Assembly: GCA_003094555.1 (NCBI GenBank)
Contig: NATW01000114.1
Span: 1-64,000, forward strand
Direction of reading: 5' to 3'
DNA length: 64,000 nucleotides
DNA from: a gamma proteobacterium symbiont of Ctena orbiculata
GTDB taxonomy: Bacteria > Pseudomonadota > Gammaproteobacteria > Chromatiales > Chromatiaceae
Positions 8,778-16,641 of the stretch are shown here, one piece after another. The notes under the pieces are model-generated. The model did no database searches. It was not told where the DNA came from and saw only the letters and a list, made by a program, of their open reading frames with translations. A program made the translations under genes and the position numbers. Position 1 is the stretch's first letter; each line of letters opens with the position of its first letter.

Positions 8778-10326
8778 ACGATTCGCATGGCTGGTTCCTC
8801 TCCTGCCCTGCCTGGCCGCCGGGTGGATCGGCCTCGGTTATATCCTCAAACTCAATCGCGGTGAAGCCGGTGAGCGCCAGACATCCCTGGTTGCCCTGGG
8901 CGCTGCGAGCGGGTCCCTGCTGTTGGCCCTGGCCCTGGCGGCTGAGGCAGTTCGACTAGGTGCGCCCGGACAGCTGGTGCTTGGTACCTGGTTCGATAGC
9001 GGGGATGTCCATCTGCCAATCAGTTTCAGCCTGGATGCGACCGGTCTTTCCCTGCTGGTGGTGGTGACCCTGATCGTCTTTCTGAGCATAAAATTTTCCA
9101 TTAACTACATGCACCGCGAGACAGGCTACCAGCGCATATTCATGCTCTTCTGTCTGTTTGCCAGTGGCATGGAACTGATCGTGCTGGCGGGGAATGCCCT
9201 GCTCGCTTTTGTGGGATGGGAGATCGTCGGTGTCACCTCATACCTGTTGATCGGTTATGCCATCGATCGGCAGACAGCCACAAAAAACGCTGTACGGGTG
9301 TTCATCACCAACCGGGTCGGCGACACCGGATTCATCATCGGCATCGCCCTCTCATTGTTCTGGCTCGGGGGGGTCGAATGGCCCCAAATCAATGCCGAGG
9401 CCGGTAACATCGGGACCCTCGCGGCCGGGGTGATCGCGGGCGGTTTCGTTATCGCCGCACTGGTCAAGTCGGCACAGCTGCCGTTTGCACCTTGGATCTC
9501 CCATGCATTGGAGGGGCCCACACCCTCTTCGGCCATCTTCTACAGTTCATTGATGGTACATGCCGGGGTCATCCTGTTGATACGTCTGGCACCGCTGTTG
9601 GAGCAAGCGCCTGCCATCATGATCACCATTGCCATCCTCGGGCTGCTGACCGTGATTTATGGCTGGCTGGTCGGGTTGACCCAGTCCGATATCAAAAGCT
9701 CGCTCATGTTCGCCACCACGACCCAGGTCGGTCTGATGTTCCTCTGGTGCGGCATGGGGTGGTTTACCCTGGCTGCCTGGCATCTGAGCCTGCATGCCGT
9801 GTGGCGGCTGTTTCAGTTCCTGGCATCGCCGGCATTGGTCAATCAGATAGATACCACCACTCCAGCGCCTCCCCCTTGGCTGACGCGTTGGCGCTGGCTG
9901 CATAATGCCTCCCTGCAGCGTTTCTGGCTCGACACCTTGTCCGACACGCTCCTTACACGCCCGACGGTATCCCTGGCGAAGGATGTGCAGTACTTTGACG
10001 AACAGGTAGTCACCCGGATCATCGGATTGCCTGTCTATACCCGCAGCGTCTCCTCCCTCACCCAGTGGGAGGCGTTGCAGAAACGCAGTTCGGAAGATCC
10101 GGCTGGCACGGTAGGTCAGGGCACCGGATTGGCCGGTAAATTCATGACATGGCTGGCCAATATTCTCTACTGGTTTGAATCCCGTCTTGTACTGCGCGGT
10201 GGTGGTGAAGGGTTACTGAAAAACCTGCATCGTGTGGGGGGTGTGCTGCAACGGGTTGAGCAGTTATTGTCCACGCCGCGCTACCTGATCGTGTTGGTGG
10301 TGGCAACCTTCGTGGTGATCCTGTGA
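8770..10326 (+). CDS. dabB: DabB-like NuoL/MrpA-type membrane subunit
   Basis: This 518-residue polytopic protein is related to NuoL and to DabB. It has the antiporter core with the glutamate in AFVGWEIVGVTSYL, the lysine in ALVKSAQLPFAPW and the lysine in SDIKSSLMFATTTQVG. The C-terminal part (about residues 390-518) has an amphipathic stretch and a last hydrophobic helix (YLIVLVVATFVVIL), which recalls the lateral helix region of NuoL-type proteins. The ATG lies inside the dabA 3' end with an 8-base overlap, the arrangement expected for a DabA-DabB pair. It is therefore the most likely direct partner of DabA, coupling cation flow to CO2 hydration. Of the four antiporter-like proteins in this locus this is the only NuoL-type one. 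The gene symbol is assigned by family and position. Confidence 0.85.
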   Translation: MLERFAWLVPLLPCLAAGWIGLGYILKLNRGEAGERQTSLVALGAASGSLLLALALAAEAVRLGAPGQLVLGTWFDSGDVHLPISFSLDATGLSLLVVVTLIVFLSIKFSINYMHRETGYQRIFMLFCLFASGMELIVLAGNALLAFVGWEIVGVTSYLLIGYAIDRQTATKNAVRVFITNRVGDTGFIIGIALSLFWLGGVEWPQINAEAGNIGTLAAGVIAGGFVIAALVKSAQLPFAPWISHALEGPTPSSAIFYSSLMVHAGVILLIRLAPLLEQAPAIMITIAILGLLTVIYGWLVGLTQSDIKSSLMFATTTQVGLMFLWCGMGWFTLAAWHLSLHAVWRLFQFLASPALVNQIDTTTPAPPPWLTRWRWLHNASLQRFWLDTLSDTLLTRPTVSLAKDVQYFDEQVVTRIIGLPVYTRSVSSLTQWEALQKRSSEDPAGTVGQGTGLAGKFMTWLANILYWFESRLVLRGGGEGLLKNLHRVGGVLQRVEQLLSTPRYLIVLVVATFVVIL

Positions 10327-10336
10327 GGGCCAAGAC

Positions 10337-11851
10337 GTGACAATCGAAACCTTCCACTGGTCGACCCAGATCTCGTACCCGATTCTGACCCTATTGCAAC
10401 TCCTGCCACTGGCCACCGTCGTGTTGCTGTGGTTATTGCGCCGCCACCCCTGGCTCGTGCCGACAGGTCTAGTCGCTGCGCTGCTGCAGCTGTTGCTGAG
10501 TATCGATCTGTGGCGCCACTACGACACCAATCTGGCAGGCTTTCAGTTTGTCGAAAAGGCTCAAATCATACCTCAATTGACCTACCATGCCGGCGTTGAC
10601 GGTATCTCGGTGATCTTTATTCTGCTGACGGGACTGCTGACCCTGCTGGTTGCCCTGTATGGCGTGGTACGGGAATTGAAACCCTTCAACCGCCTCTATA
10701 TGGCGATCTTCGCCGTGCAGGCCTGCCTGATGGGGCTGTTCGTCACCCTCAATCTACTCTGGTTCGTGCTGTTGTCGGCGGCCCAAATCGGCTTCATCGG
10801 TTATCTTCTGTGGCGTTGGGGCAACTCACCGGACAAGGAGCTGGCACTCAAGCGTTTTTACCAATTCATGTCGGTGAGTATCCTGCTATTGATTGCCGGT
10901 ACCCTGTTGATGGGCTGGAACTACTCCGACAGTCACGACGGCGTCTGGAGTTTCAATCTGCTGCAACTGGCACAAACACCCGTCTCCGATACCTTCCGCT
11001 CAGTCGCCTTCTTTCTGCTTTTTTATGGGCTGGCGATACGCACCCCGCTCTTCCCCCTGCACGGTTGGCTGCCGATGGTTGCTGAACATGGCAATGTAGC
11101 CGTCGCACCCACCTTACTCCTCGGGCTCAAGATCGGTATCTACGGTCTGCTGCGCTTTGTACTACCCTTGTTACCCACCGCGGTCACTGAATGGCACAGC
11201 TATGTGGTCACGTTCGCCCTAACCGGAATCTTCTACGCCGCGTTTCTCGCCATGATGCAGGATAATCTGCGCCGGCTGCTCGCCTATGCGGTGATCTCCC
11301 ATACCGGGATCCTGATATTGGGTATCTTCAGTCTGGAACATGCCGCCTTTATGGGCAGTGTGATTCTTTCGGCCACTTTTGGCCTGGCCCTGGCAGCCCT
11401 GGTATTTACCACCGGATTGCTGTTTCGGCGCACCCACACGACCCTGCTGCACAATCTGGGCGGCCTGTTCGATAGCCTGCCTTTCCTCGGCATCACCTTT
11501 CTCATCGGCGGGCTTGCCATCATCGGCATGCCAGGGACACCGGGATTCGATGCCGCGCATCTGATTCTTGAGTCAGCCATTCATAAATTCGGTGCATTGG
11601 TGACCATCGCATCCGCCCTGGGTAATGTGGTGGCGGCAGGCTTTCTCTTATGGGCCTTCCAGCGGGCCTTTCTGGCACCCCGTCCCAGTGGTAGACAGCC
11701 GTTTCAGGTGATCCCCATTTCAAAACCTGAAGTGTTCGTAGTCAGCGCCCTGATAGTGGTGCTGCTGAGTGCCGGTTTCTTCATAGAGCCCTGGCTAACC
11801 CTGATTGATAAGCCGCTCGCTGCATTGAGCGCTATTTACACCGCCCATTGA
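10337..11851 (+). CDS. NuoM-like subunit with altered proton-channel residues
   Basis: This 504-residue polytopic protein is of the proton_antipo_M family. It starts with GTG at 10337, ten bases after the preceding stop, with GAGGG just upstream. The fold is clear (LFPLHGWLPMV, LLAYAVISHTG), but key charges have changed. The transmembrane glutamate of the WEL motif is replaced in VLLSAAQIGFIGYLL (alanine 148 at the aligned place). The channel lysine is arginine (R235 in LAIRTPLFPLHGW), and the DLK motif reads NLRRLLAY. This suggests that the subunit does not pump like its neighbours and may have a structural or gating part. Position between the NuoL-like gene and another NuoM-like gene, with short gaps, places it in the same operon. 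Confidence 0.82.
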   Translation: MTIETFHWSTQISYPILTLLQLLPLATVVLLWLLRRHPWLVPTGLVAALLQLLLSIDLWRHYDTNLAGFQFVEKAQIIPQLTYHAGVDGISVIFILLTGLLTLLVALYGVVRELKPFNRLYMAIFAVQACLMGLFVTLNLLWFVLLSAAQIGFIGYLLWRWGNSPDKELALKRFYQFMSVSILLLIAGTLLMGWNYSDSHDGVWSFNLLQLAQTPVSDTFRSVAFFLLFYGLAIRTPLFPLHGWLPMVAEHGNVAVAPTLLLGLKIGIYGLLRFVLPLLPTAVTEWHSYVVTFALTGIFYAAFLAMMQDNLRRLLAYAVISHTGILILGIFSLEHAAFMGSVILSATFGLALAALVFTTGLLFRRTHTTLLHNLGGLFDSLPFLGITFLIGGLAIIGMPGTPGFDAAHLILESAIHKFGALVTIASALGNVVAAGFLLWAFQRAFLAPRPSGRQPFQVIPISKPEVFVVSALIVVLLSAGFFIEPWLTLIDKPLAALSAIYTAH

Positions 11852-13365
11852 GACGGCTGCAAATGGGACCATTCGACACCATGACTGATCTGCCACTGCT
11901 AACTATACTGCTGCTACTGCCACTTGTGGGTGCGGGAATGATCTGGCTTTTTCCAGTCCCCAAGGCGCGTCTGGTCACCCTCGCCACGCTGTTGGGCGCT
12001 CTGCTCCCCGCGTTGGCTGTTGTTGCCCTGCTGGAACTCGATAATCCTGGGTTTCAGTTCGTTGAACAATATCCCTGGATACCCGCGCTGGATGCCAACT
12101 TCAGATTTGGGGTCGACGGACTGTCCGCCCCATTCCTGCCCTTGACAATAGTGCTTTTTAGCGCCGTGACCCTCGCATCCTGGACCCATATTCAGAGCCT
12201 GCAAAGAGTCTACTACAGTCTTCTGCTGCTGTTCGCCACCGCCACCCTTGGCGTGTTTATGAGCATCGATGTGCTGGCCTTTTTTCTGTTTTGGGAACTG
12301 ACCCTGGCCCCCCTCTATTTCCTGATCAGCCTGTGGGGGATCGGCCCCCATCGACGTTACGCGGCGACGAAATATACCCTGTTCATGCTGGCGGGCGGGA
12401 TTCCACTGCTGCTTGCGATTGCGGTTCTGGCCTTCAATCATGCTGAGATCAGTGGCGCCGTACCCCCAGAAGGGCTCTCGTTCGACTACCAGACCCTCCT
12501 CGACACCCCCCTTCCCGCCGGGCTCGAAATCGTGGTATTTCTGTTTCTGTTGGTGGGCTTTGCGGTTAAGACCCCGCTGTTCCCCCTGCATACCTGGCTG
12601 CCCATCGTTGCCCTCGAGGGCCCGGCCCCCGTTGCTGCGCTCTTGGTGGGTCTCAAACTGGGCGCCTATGGCATCATCCGATTCGCCATACCGCTGGCAC
12701 CGACAGCAGCCCAGGAGCTGCATTGGCTGCTGGCTGGACTGGGTGTCATCGGCTTACTCTATGGGGCCCTGGCAGCCCTAAACCAAACCAATCTACGACG
12801 TATGCTGGCCTACTCCTCCATGAGCCACGTGGGACTGGTGGTTCTGGGCATCGCCTCTTTCAATCAACAAGGGTTGCAGGGGGCAATTTTTCAGCTGCTC
12901 AATTTCGTCATCATCGCCGGGGGACTGTTTCTCCTTAGCGGTTATCTGCATCATCGTCTGGGCTCCACCGATCTGATCCACCTTGGGGGCATAGCACAGA
13001 CGATGCCGTTACTCGCCGCTTTCTTCATGTTTCTGGGATTGGCCTCGCTGGGTATTCCCGGGACGAGTGGATTCCCGGCTGAGCTGCTGATCCTCATCAG
13101 TGCCCTTGAAACCCATACCGGTGCCGGACTCGCTGCCCTGTTCGGTCTCATCATCGGTACCGGTTATCTGTTGAACAGCTATCGCCAAAGCTTTTTCGGA
13201 CCGATCACTGACGGCCAGGTCAGGGCCAGTCAGGACCTGCGCCCCAGGGAGCTGACCACCATGCTGCTGTTCTCCCTGCTGGTGCTGGTGTTCGGCCTGT
13301 TTCCCGGCTTGGTTCTGGATTTGATGGAATCGACAGCGAAACTATGGCTGGAGCGTTTGCGGTAA
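11848..13365 (+). CDS. NuoM-like proton-translocating subunit (last of the DAB locus)
   Basis: This polytopic protein of up to 505 residues is of the NuoM family. It keeps the glutamate in FLFWELTLAPLYFL and the lysine in GFAVKTPLFPLHTWLP, but the DLK position reads NLRRMLAYSSMSHVG. The frame opens with ATG at 11848, overlapping the previous stop by four bases (ATGA); the later in-frame ATG at 11881 (MTDLPLL) would also give a natural N-terminus, so the start is uncertain. It ends the same-strand run that begins with SulP and is followed at once by the GC-rich palindrome at 13376. A role in the inorganic carbon complex is inferred from the operon. Confidence 0.83.
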   Translation: MRRLQMGPFDTMTDLPLLTILLLLPLVGAGMIWLFPVPKARLVTLATLLGALLPALAVVALLELDNPGFQFVEQYPWIPALDANFRFGVDGLSAPFLPLTIVLFSAVTLASWTHIQSLQRVYYSLLLLFATATLGVFMSIDVLAFFLFWELTLAPLYFLISLWGIGPHRRYAATKYTLFMLAGGIPLLLAIAVLAFNHAEISGAVPPEGLSFDYQTLLDTPLPAGLEIVVFLFLLVGFAVKTPLFPLHTWLPIVALEGPAPVAALLVGLKLGAYGIIRFAIPLAPTAAQELHWLLAGLGVIGLLYGALAALNQTNLRRMLAYSSMSHVGLVVLGIASFNQQGLQGAIFQLLNFVIIAGGLFLLSGYLHHRLGSTDLIHLGGIAQTMPLLAAFFMFLGLASLGIPGTSGFPAELLILISALETHTGAGLAALFGLIIGTGYLLNSYRQSFFGPITDGQVRASQDLRPRELTTMLLFSLLVLVFGLFPGLVLDLMESTAKLWLERLR

Positions 13366-13375
13366 AAATCAATGG

Positions 13376-13400
13376 TAGGGTGGGGCCCTGCCCCACCCTA
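13376..13400. repeat. GC-rich palindrome (REP-like), copy 2
   Basis: A perfect 11-bp stem TAGGGTGGGGC / GCCCCACCCTA encloses a 3-base CCT loop. The core is the reverse complement of copy 1 at 1241-1261. It lies between the convergent ends of the last NuoM-like gene and the carbonic-anhydrase-like gene. It may act as an end-of-transcript structure but has no T-tract. Confidence 0.65.
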
Positions 13401-13452
13401 TGGCTTAATCAAGCTCAACCACCCGCGACAGCCGTTCATGTGCGGACTCTTC

Positions 13453-14514
13453 TCATTCCCCATTCAGCATCTCCAAATGTCGGGAGTGCCAATTCAATAC
13501 GGCAGTCTTGACTCGCATCTTCTTCGCCAGCTCAGGGTGGGAGGTACGGATCCGATCGGCGGCAAAGTTGCATAGAAAATTCGACTTCACCTCTGCCCTC
13601 GCCCGATCCACGCCCACGTCGTGGTAGGGCACTGAGGCCAGGAGCAGGAAGCCATCGTCCGGAATGCGCCCAGCCTGCATGTTACTTTCGATTATCCCGG
13701 CAGCTTTGTCGATGGGGTCGGAAAGGTTCGGACTATAGGGCCCGATGATCAGCGCCAGATTGGGGGTATGCAGAAAATCGAAGCCACGACCTACGCAGAT
13801 CATCCATTCCCGATGCACAAGATCCAGCTCCCGTTGCATCTGGCGCGCCTCGAACACATGGTCGAGATTACCCGCCACCAAAGGCAATAGATCCTGCCTC
13901 ATCTGCGCAGACATATCCGGATAGAGCGCCTCCAGCCGCGGCAGCAGGGTATCTTTATCACTCAAGCTCAGATCCGCCGTGTTGAGTTGTTCTCCTGTCG
14001 AACCATGCAGGATCAATGCGTCATCATCAGTCTCAAACCCACACACGATCGGGTAGACCGTTTCATGATCAGGGCCGAACACCTCTTCCACCTGTCGCTT
14101 TATTTGATAGGTATGCGCTTTTGCCGCCTCGGTATCATAATTGAAACCGGCGCAGCCCCTTTGGGGATCCCCCTTGGAGTAGTGGTAAGTGATCAAGTTC
14201 AGCACCCGCCTGCCATCGGACACGACATTCTGCACATAACTCGCCAACACCTCCCCAAGATGTGGCCAACCTAGATTGAAGATACCGCCCAGGTTGCGAA
14301 ATGGCTGAATAATGCCCTGTGGTGTATTGGTGGCGAAGGGTATGTTGATACGGCCGTCCATGCACTTCATCACGGCGATCGCGGTGGGGTGTTCTGAAAG
14401 ATAGCGGGTACGCGCCAGCCAACTGCCCGGGGTACTGTAACTTTCAGAGTGGGTAGTGGCATGATTAATTAACCACTCGATACGTTCCTGAATGGGTTTG
14501 CTATGAATATCCAT
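13453..14514 (-). CDS. Beta-carbonic-anhydrase-like protein, CsoSCA-type metal motif
   Basis: The 353-residue protein carries the active-site pattern of beta-carbonic anhydrases: Cys-x-Asp-x-Arg in VMKCMDGRI (C51, D53, R55), an RNLGG loop (residues 73-77, RNAGN in standard enzymes), and a His and Cys as further zinc ligands (H111, C121). In ordinary beta-CAs the latter are HxxC; here nine residues separate them, which resembles the carboxysome enzyme CsoSCA. Length and lack of a signal peptide fit a cytoplasmic protein. No carboxysome shell gene lies in the window. The gene is convergent with the DAB locus, and AGGAAGG lies just before its ATG. It may interconvert CO2 and bicarbonate delivered by that locus. 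The catalytic motif is seen; the CsoSCA relation is from memory of the family, and activity is untested. Confidence 0.75.
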   Translation of the reverse strand: MDIHSKPIQERIEWLINHATTHSESYSTPGSWLARTRYLSEHPTAIAVMKCMDGRINIPFATNTPQGIIQPFRNLGGIFNLGWPHLGEVLASYVQNVVSDGRRVLNLITYHYSKGDPQRGCAGFNYDTEAAKAHTYQIKRQVEEVFGPDHETVYPIVCGFETDDDALILHGSTGEQLNTADLSLSDKDTLLPRLEALYPDMSAQMRQDLLPLVAGNLDHVFEARQMQRELDLVHREWMICVGRGFDFLHTPNLALIIGPYSPNLSDPIDKAAGIIESNMQAGRIPDDGFLLLASVPYHDVGVDRARAEVKSNFLCNFAADRIRTSHPELAKKMRVKTAVLNWHSRHLEMLNGE

Positions 14515-14831
14515 GAACCTTCCTGAAAAAACCGGATAGTATTTATGACATATTTTATTGCCGGGTTGATGACAACATGCCCCAACTGCTTAGTACTGTC
14601 AATCTTCCCCGCATAATCAATACCAAACATATAAAATCTTGTTATTACTTATCAAATCCGCCCTTAGCTGGTCATGCATTGAAAACAGTCCTAGAATGGA
14701 AGGTCACTAGAGTGGTGGCGCTCTTCGCCAAGCCAAGGCAATTCCACACAAACAAAGAATTAAATTTAAGCCTGGTTAGTGGAATGATGGGCGGTTACTT
14801 CTTAAAGCTCTCTTATTGGTATTAATTGCAT
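14515..14831. other. Divergent intergenic region between the CA-like and BolA-like genes
   Basis: About 317 AT-rich bases separate two divergent genes and must contain promoters for both. An 82-codon open frame here has no ribosome site and unlikely composition, so I do not call it. No repeat or clear -35/-10 pair stands out. Confidence 0.4.
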
Positions 14832-15062
14832 ATGAACGATCAAGATCTAATCAATCGAATCAAGCAGCTCTATCCGGATGCGGAGATCACTGTTGCCGGT
14901 GAAAGCTGCAGCTTTGAGGTCAATGTCACGACACCCGCGTTCGACAATATGAAGAGTCTGCAGAGACAACGCTCTATCCTGACCCTGTTCAACGATGAGA
15001 TCGCCAGTGGAGAACTGCACGCTTTGACAGTAAGAGCTAAAACACCGCAGGAGAATCAGTAG
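14832..15062 (+). CDS. BolA/IbaG-family protein
   Basis: This 76-residue protein has the BolA fold pattern of the IbaG type: an N-terminal helix, a strand with ITVAGESCSFEVNV, and the conserved C-terminal block GELHALTVRAKTP, whose histidine is the family's usual metal-cluster ligand. BolA proteins pair with monothiol glutaredoxins to carry or sense [2Fe-2S] clusters. No glutaredoxin is adjacent. In many Gammaproteobacteria ibaG sits near mla or murA genes; that context is missing here. ATG 14832 was chosen over an in-frame TTG two codons earlier; the ribosome site is weak. The demand for Fe-S proteins in this genome (Rnf, PFOR) would fit such a factor, but that is only inference. Confidence 0.8.
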   Translation: MNDQDLINRIKQLYPDAEITVAGESCSFEVNVTTPAFDNMKSLQRQRSILTLFNDEIASGELHALTVRAKTPQENQ

Positions 15063-15224
15063 CGAGCAGGATTGAAGATCTTTTCACTAATTACAATATG
15101 TTTTGAATATATCCAATTGTTTCGAATGGATATTAATTTATTTACAGATTACACAAGGATGAGAGAGCCAAGATTGACTGAGACTGACAACACCCAGTAT
15201 CGGTATGCGCAAACTGATTGGCTG

Positions 15225-15255
15225 ATCCCTGCAGAATTCTCCACAGGGATATAAT
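15225..15255 (+). promoter_or_regulatory. Dyad next to a TATAAT box upstream of malate dehydrogenase
   Basis: A 7-bp inverted repeat, ATCCCTG at 15225-15231 and CAGGGAT at 15244-15250, abuts and shares its last base with TATAAT at 15250-15255, about 95 bases before the mdh ATG. The dyad covers the region between -35 and -10, as a repressor site would. No clear -35 hexamer is visible. Operator function is inference. Confidence 0.35.
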
Positions 15256-15349
15256 ACTTTCTATTGAATTAAATAGACTATTCAAGAAAACATATATAAC
15301 TATACTTATCGATCCATCCAACGAACTTATAAGAGAGAGGATTATCCGC

Positions 15350-16333
15350 ATGAAATCCGCAGTAAAAGTCACAATCACCGGTGCCGCAGGGAATATCGGC
15401 TACGCACTGGTATTTCGCATTGCATCCGGCGCCATGTTCGGTCCGGATCAACCTGTGATTCTCAAACTGCTTGAGATCCCCCAATCCATGTCTTCAGTGA
15501 AGGGCGTGGGTATGGAGCTGGAAGATTGCGCCTTCCCGCTGCTGCACGACGTGGTTATGACGGATAATCCGGCGATCGGTTTTCGTGACACCGATTACGC
15601 CATCCTGATCGGGGCAAAACCCCGCGGCAAGGGCATGGAGCGCAAGGACCTGATTACCGAAAACGCCAAGATCTTCTCTGTGCAAGGCAAGGCGATCAAC
15701 GACCACGCCTCGCGGGATGTGAAGGTCCTGGTGGTGGGCAATCCAGCCAACACCAACGCACTGATCGCCGCTTCCAATGCACCTGACCTGGATAAGCGCC
15801 AATTCACCGCGATGACCCGCCTGGACCACAACCGCGCCATCGGCCAGCTGGCAAACAAGACCAATTCCCTGGTCGCGGATATCAAGCGGGTGACGGTCTG
15901 GGGCAACCATTCGAGCACCCAATTCCCCCACATAGACAACTGCGAGATCGCCGGCAGGCCCGTCTACGACCTAGTGTCGCAGGATTGGGCCATAGAACAC
16001 TTCATTCCCAGAGTCCAACGCCGCGGCGCCGAGATCATTGAGGCCCGCGGACTCTCCTCCGCCGCATCCGCGGCCGACGCCATCGTCGATCACATGCACG
16101 ACTGGGCCCTTGGCACCCCTGATGGCGACTGGGTGAGCATGGCCATTCCCTCCGACGGCAGTTACGGGATAGAGGAAGGCCTGGTCTACTCCTATCCGGT
16201 CACGTGCAAGGATGGAAGTTACGAAATCGTACAGGGCCTGGAACTGGACGAGTTCAGCGTCTCCCGCCTCAAGGCTACGCAGCAGGAGTTGCTCGAAGAG
16301 CGGGCGATCATCGCGGATCTGCTGGGCGGGTAG
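15350..16333 (+). CDS. mdh: Malate dehydrogenase
   Basis: This 327-residue enzyme oxidises malate to oxaloacetate with NAD(H). It is of the cytosolic-type/LDH-like MDH group (about 327 residues, as in Thermus and Chlamydia) rather than the 312-residue E. coli type. The nucleotide-binding loop GAAGNIGY is at residues 8-15, the [10 protein letters not shown] strand follows, the substrate region reads TRLDHNRA, and the catalytic histidine lies in [12 protein letters not shown] 15350 was chosen because AGAGAGG lies ten bases upstream and because it gives the family N-terminus; the frame is open for 44 codons further upstream. The gene stands alone, with a dyad and TATAAT-like box in front. It completes the TCA/glyoxylate set with aceA and aceB located 10 kb away. 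Confidence 0.95.
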   Translation: MKSAVKVTITGAAGNIGYALVFRIASGAMFGPDQPVILKLLEIPQSMSSVKGVGMELEDCAFPLLHDVVMTDNPAIGFRDTDYAILIGAKPRGKGMERKDLITENAKIFSVQGKAINDHASRDVKVLVVGNPANTNALIAASNAPDLDKRQFTAMTRLDHNRAIGQLANKTNSLVADIKRVTVWGNHSSTQFPHIDNCEIAGRPVYDLVSQDWAIEHFIPRVQRRGAEIIEARGLSSAASAADAIVDHMHDWALGTPDGDWVSMAIPSDGSYGIEEGLVYSYPVTCKDGSYEIVQGLELDEFSVSRLKATQQELLEERAIIADLLGG

Positions 16334-16641
16334 TCAACACCCTCGAAGGCACCGATAACGGCCTGCATCTGCAGGCTGTTACAATACTTTTTAACTGCCG
16401 CATCACAGTGACTCGCATGGATTGAATCGAGGGCACTCTTCCACCCCCTTGAGCGGTAGCCATAGCGGTAACTTACCAGTCACTCAACGCTGACCGGGAT
16501 TGAGGGGTTGCTGTGAATAGCAGATCTCCGGCTCCCGCATTGATTCAAGCCTCTCCAGGGATGTATATTCTCTATTTTACCGGGTAGATGAATCTTTAAA
16601 CCGCCAATACGTTTTCCAACCACCTGCACGACAGTAGTCCA
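16334..16641. other. Intergenic region between mdh and ppnN
   Basis: About 308 bases with no supported gene. It contains only a short palindrome (GGTAACTTACC near 16467) and scattered weak inverted repeats, with no T-rich terminator that I can identify. Confidence 0.4.

Noticed and set aside
3974-13365. The four antiporter-like proteins as part of NADH dehydrogenase (complex I)
   Set aside because: No other nuo subunits are present, and dabA lies inside the run; a DAB-type complex explains the set better.
14577-14825. An 82-codon plus-strand open frame between the CA-like and BolA-like genes
   Set aside because: No ribosome site, unusual residue mix and a position in a divergent promoter region.
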